The notes below the pieces were generated by a model, which was not told the origin of the DNA, ran no database searches, and saw only the letters and a list, made by a program, of their open reading frames with translations. From Mycolicibacterium flavescens (GTDB lineage Bacteria; Actinomycetota; Actinomycetes; Mycobacteriales; Mycobacteriaceae): a DNA stretch of 64,000 nt. A program made the translations under genes and the position numbers. Shown piece after piece: positions 63,119-64,000 of the stretch. Positions within the stretch are counted from its first letter, which is position 1; each line of letters starts with the position of its first letter. Location of the stretch: the NCBI GenBank assembly GCA_900637135.1, contig LR134353.1, positions 3,100,001 to 3,164,000 of the forward strand, written 5' to 3'.

Positions 63119-63708
63119 CTACCAACCTTTTCGATGAACTGAGCCCCGATACCGCAACGCTCGCCCGGTTGCACCGACAGCTGGAACGCGCCGCCGACGA
63201 CCAGGGCGTGCTCGATGTCGCCTACCGCATGGTCGACAGCCCCGTCGGTCCGCTCCTGCTGGCCGCCACCACCGTCGGACTGGTCCGCGTCGCCTTTGAC
63301 ATCGAGGGCCACGACGCGGTGCTCACCCGGCTGGCGGAGGTCGTCAGTCCGCGCATCCTGCTGGCACCCGCGCGACTCGACACCGTCGCCCGCCAGCTCG
63401 ACGAGTACTTCGCCAAGCAACGCACCGCGTTCGAGGTGCCGGTCGACCTGCGGCTGGCCGCGGGCTTCCGCCTCAGTGTGATCGAACACCTCCGCGACAT
63501 CGGCTACGGACAGCGTGCGAGCTATGCGAGCGTCGCCGCCGCCGTCGGCAACCCCCGCGCCGTGCGGGCGGTGGGAAGCGCGTGCGCCCGCAATCCTCTG
63601 CCGGTGGTGATTCCCTGCCATCGCGTCGTGCGCTCGGACGGCACGTCCGGACAGTACGTCGGCGGCCCGCAGGCGAAGTCGACGCTGCTGAGCCTCGAGG
63701 CCGCCTGA
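63115..63708 (+). CDS. ogt: Methylated-DNA--protein-cysteine methyltransferase
   Basis: A 197-residue suicide DNA repair protein removing O6-alkyl from guanine. The active-site motif is PVVIPCHRVV with catalytic Cys at about residue 167; the Asn/Arg hinge is present in SACARNPLP and the helix-turn-helix recognition region in GYGQRASYASVAAAVGNPRA. Before the typical SPVGPLLLAAT start, there are about 40 additional N-terminal residues (MTTNLFDELSPDTATLARLH...), absent from E. coli Ogt. ATG overlaps the sigma gene stop, so the two are translated together. Confidence 0.95.
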   Translation: MTTNLFDELSPDTATLARLHRQLERAADDQGVLDVAYRMVDSPVGPLLLAATTVGLVRVAFDIEGHDAVLTRLAEVVSPRILLAPARLDTVARQLDEYFAKQRTAFEVPVDLRLAAGFRLSVIEHLRDIGYGQRASYASVAAAVGNPRAVRAVGSACARNPLPVVIPCHRVVRSDGTSGQYVGGPQAKSTLLSLEAA

Positions 63709-63774
63709 GGCGTCGCCCGTGGGTCCTGCCTGGAAGCGTCTGTAACAGGTTTCAGTCTGTGCGATCATTCGGAG

Positions 63775-64000
63775 ATGCGTCGCTGGTTCGTGCTCCTCGT
63801 GGTCGCCATGGCGACTGCTGCCGGGATCGTCGCTGCGCCCGCATCGGCGGTGACCGCCCCGATCGGCAGGCTCGGCGACACTTTGCAGGTGAAGTTCAAG
63901 GGTTTGGTCGCCGACATCACCGTGCACAGCGTCGATCCGTCCCCCATCCCGCCCGGCTTCGGCTATGCCCCGCGCCCCCCGCGCCAGCAGGTCTGGCGAG
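63775..64000 (+). CDS. MPT63-like (DUF1942) secreted protein, 3' end outside window
   Basis: 75 complete codons are visible. A signal peptide (MRRWFVLLVVAMATAAGIVAAPASA) precedes TAPIGRLGDTLQVKFKGLVADITVHSVDPS, which matches the start of the immunoglobulin-like MPT63/DUF1942 secreted proteins. ATG 63775 has GGAG directly upstream with too little spacing, so a slightly later start is possible. Truncated by the window end. Confidence 0.75.
   Translation, partial: MRRWFVLLVVAMATAAGIVAAPASAVTAPIGRLGDTLQVKFKGLVADITVHSVDPSPIPPGFGYAPRPPRQQVWR

Overview
The window is high-GC actinobacterial DNA. Gene content and order point to a rapidly growing Mycobacterium (Mycolicibacterium-type): the rel-apt-lipoprotein-secF-secD-yajC block, ruvC-ruvA-ruvB, pdxS-tesB-pdxT, and the thrS-HIT-pgsA-patA-pimA phosphatidylinositol mannoside block occur in the order known from M. 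tuberculosis (Rv2581c to Rv2614c). I cannot name the species from the sequence alone.

Layout. 1-3294: end of a urea ABC transporter operon (urtB partial, urtC, urtD, urtE). 3295-4593: a 15-bp tandem repeat and two paralogous membrane proteins bracketed by an imperfect 58-bp inverted repeat. 4594-11326: hisS, a metallo-beta-lactamase-fold hydrolase, two tandem cyclophilins, a DUF4333 lipoprotein and rel. 11411-17153 (minus): apt, an oligopeptide-type binding lipoprotein, secF, secD, yajC. 17154-25768: an aldehyde dehydrogenase, a P450 fragment, membrane proteins, a DinB-like protein and a three-domain carboxylic acid reductase. 25779-31272: ruvBAC with a LexA-like box, an MscS channel flanked by two small paralogues, a SnoaL-like protein and a YebC regulator. 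31358-36588: an acyl-CoA dehydrogenase with a perfect palindrome against its start codon, pdxT-tesB-pdxS and a secreted C39-like cysteine peptidase. 36596-43051 (minus): seven genes from thrS to a Nudix protein, each pair overlapping by GTGA. 43129-52770: small conserved genes (PGPGW protein, thioesterase, aldo/keto reductase, DUF1990, GAF-ANTAR, L,D-transpeptidase, holin-like/DUF3618 pair, flavin-binding protein) and a large LuxR-type ATPase regulator.

53033-53853 is a tRNA cluster: Val(CAC) on minus, then Gly(GCC), Cys(GCA), Val(GAC) on plus. A tRNA-Val gene is the phiRv2 prophage site in M. tuberculosis. About 7 kb after it looks like an accessory island or its remains: lower GC, sparse coding, a duplicated promoter-plus-gene unit for secreted proteins with a seven-residue Lys-Asp-Ala-Arg repeat, copies of a shared gene tail in both orientations, a cluster of GTCTC/GAGAC sites, a DUF6197 protein, an HSL-type hydrolase and unknown membrane proteins. 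No integrase or transposase is present.

60497-64000 returns to typical chromosome: a secreted protein, a stand-alone AraC-type DNA-binding domain, an SRPBCC protein, a Clp N-domain protein preceded by two identical-design palindromes, an ECF-like sigma factor overlapping ogt, and the start of an MPT63-like secreted protein.

The best candidates for something undescribed are the duplicated KDAR-repeat secreted proteins in the tRNA-Val island, the palindrome-controlled Clp N-domain protein, and the sigma factor/ogt pair. All starts and functions are from reading the sequence; no database search was run.
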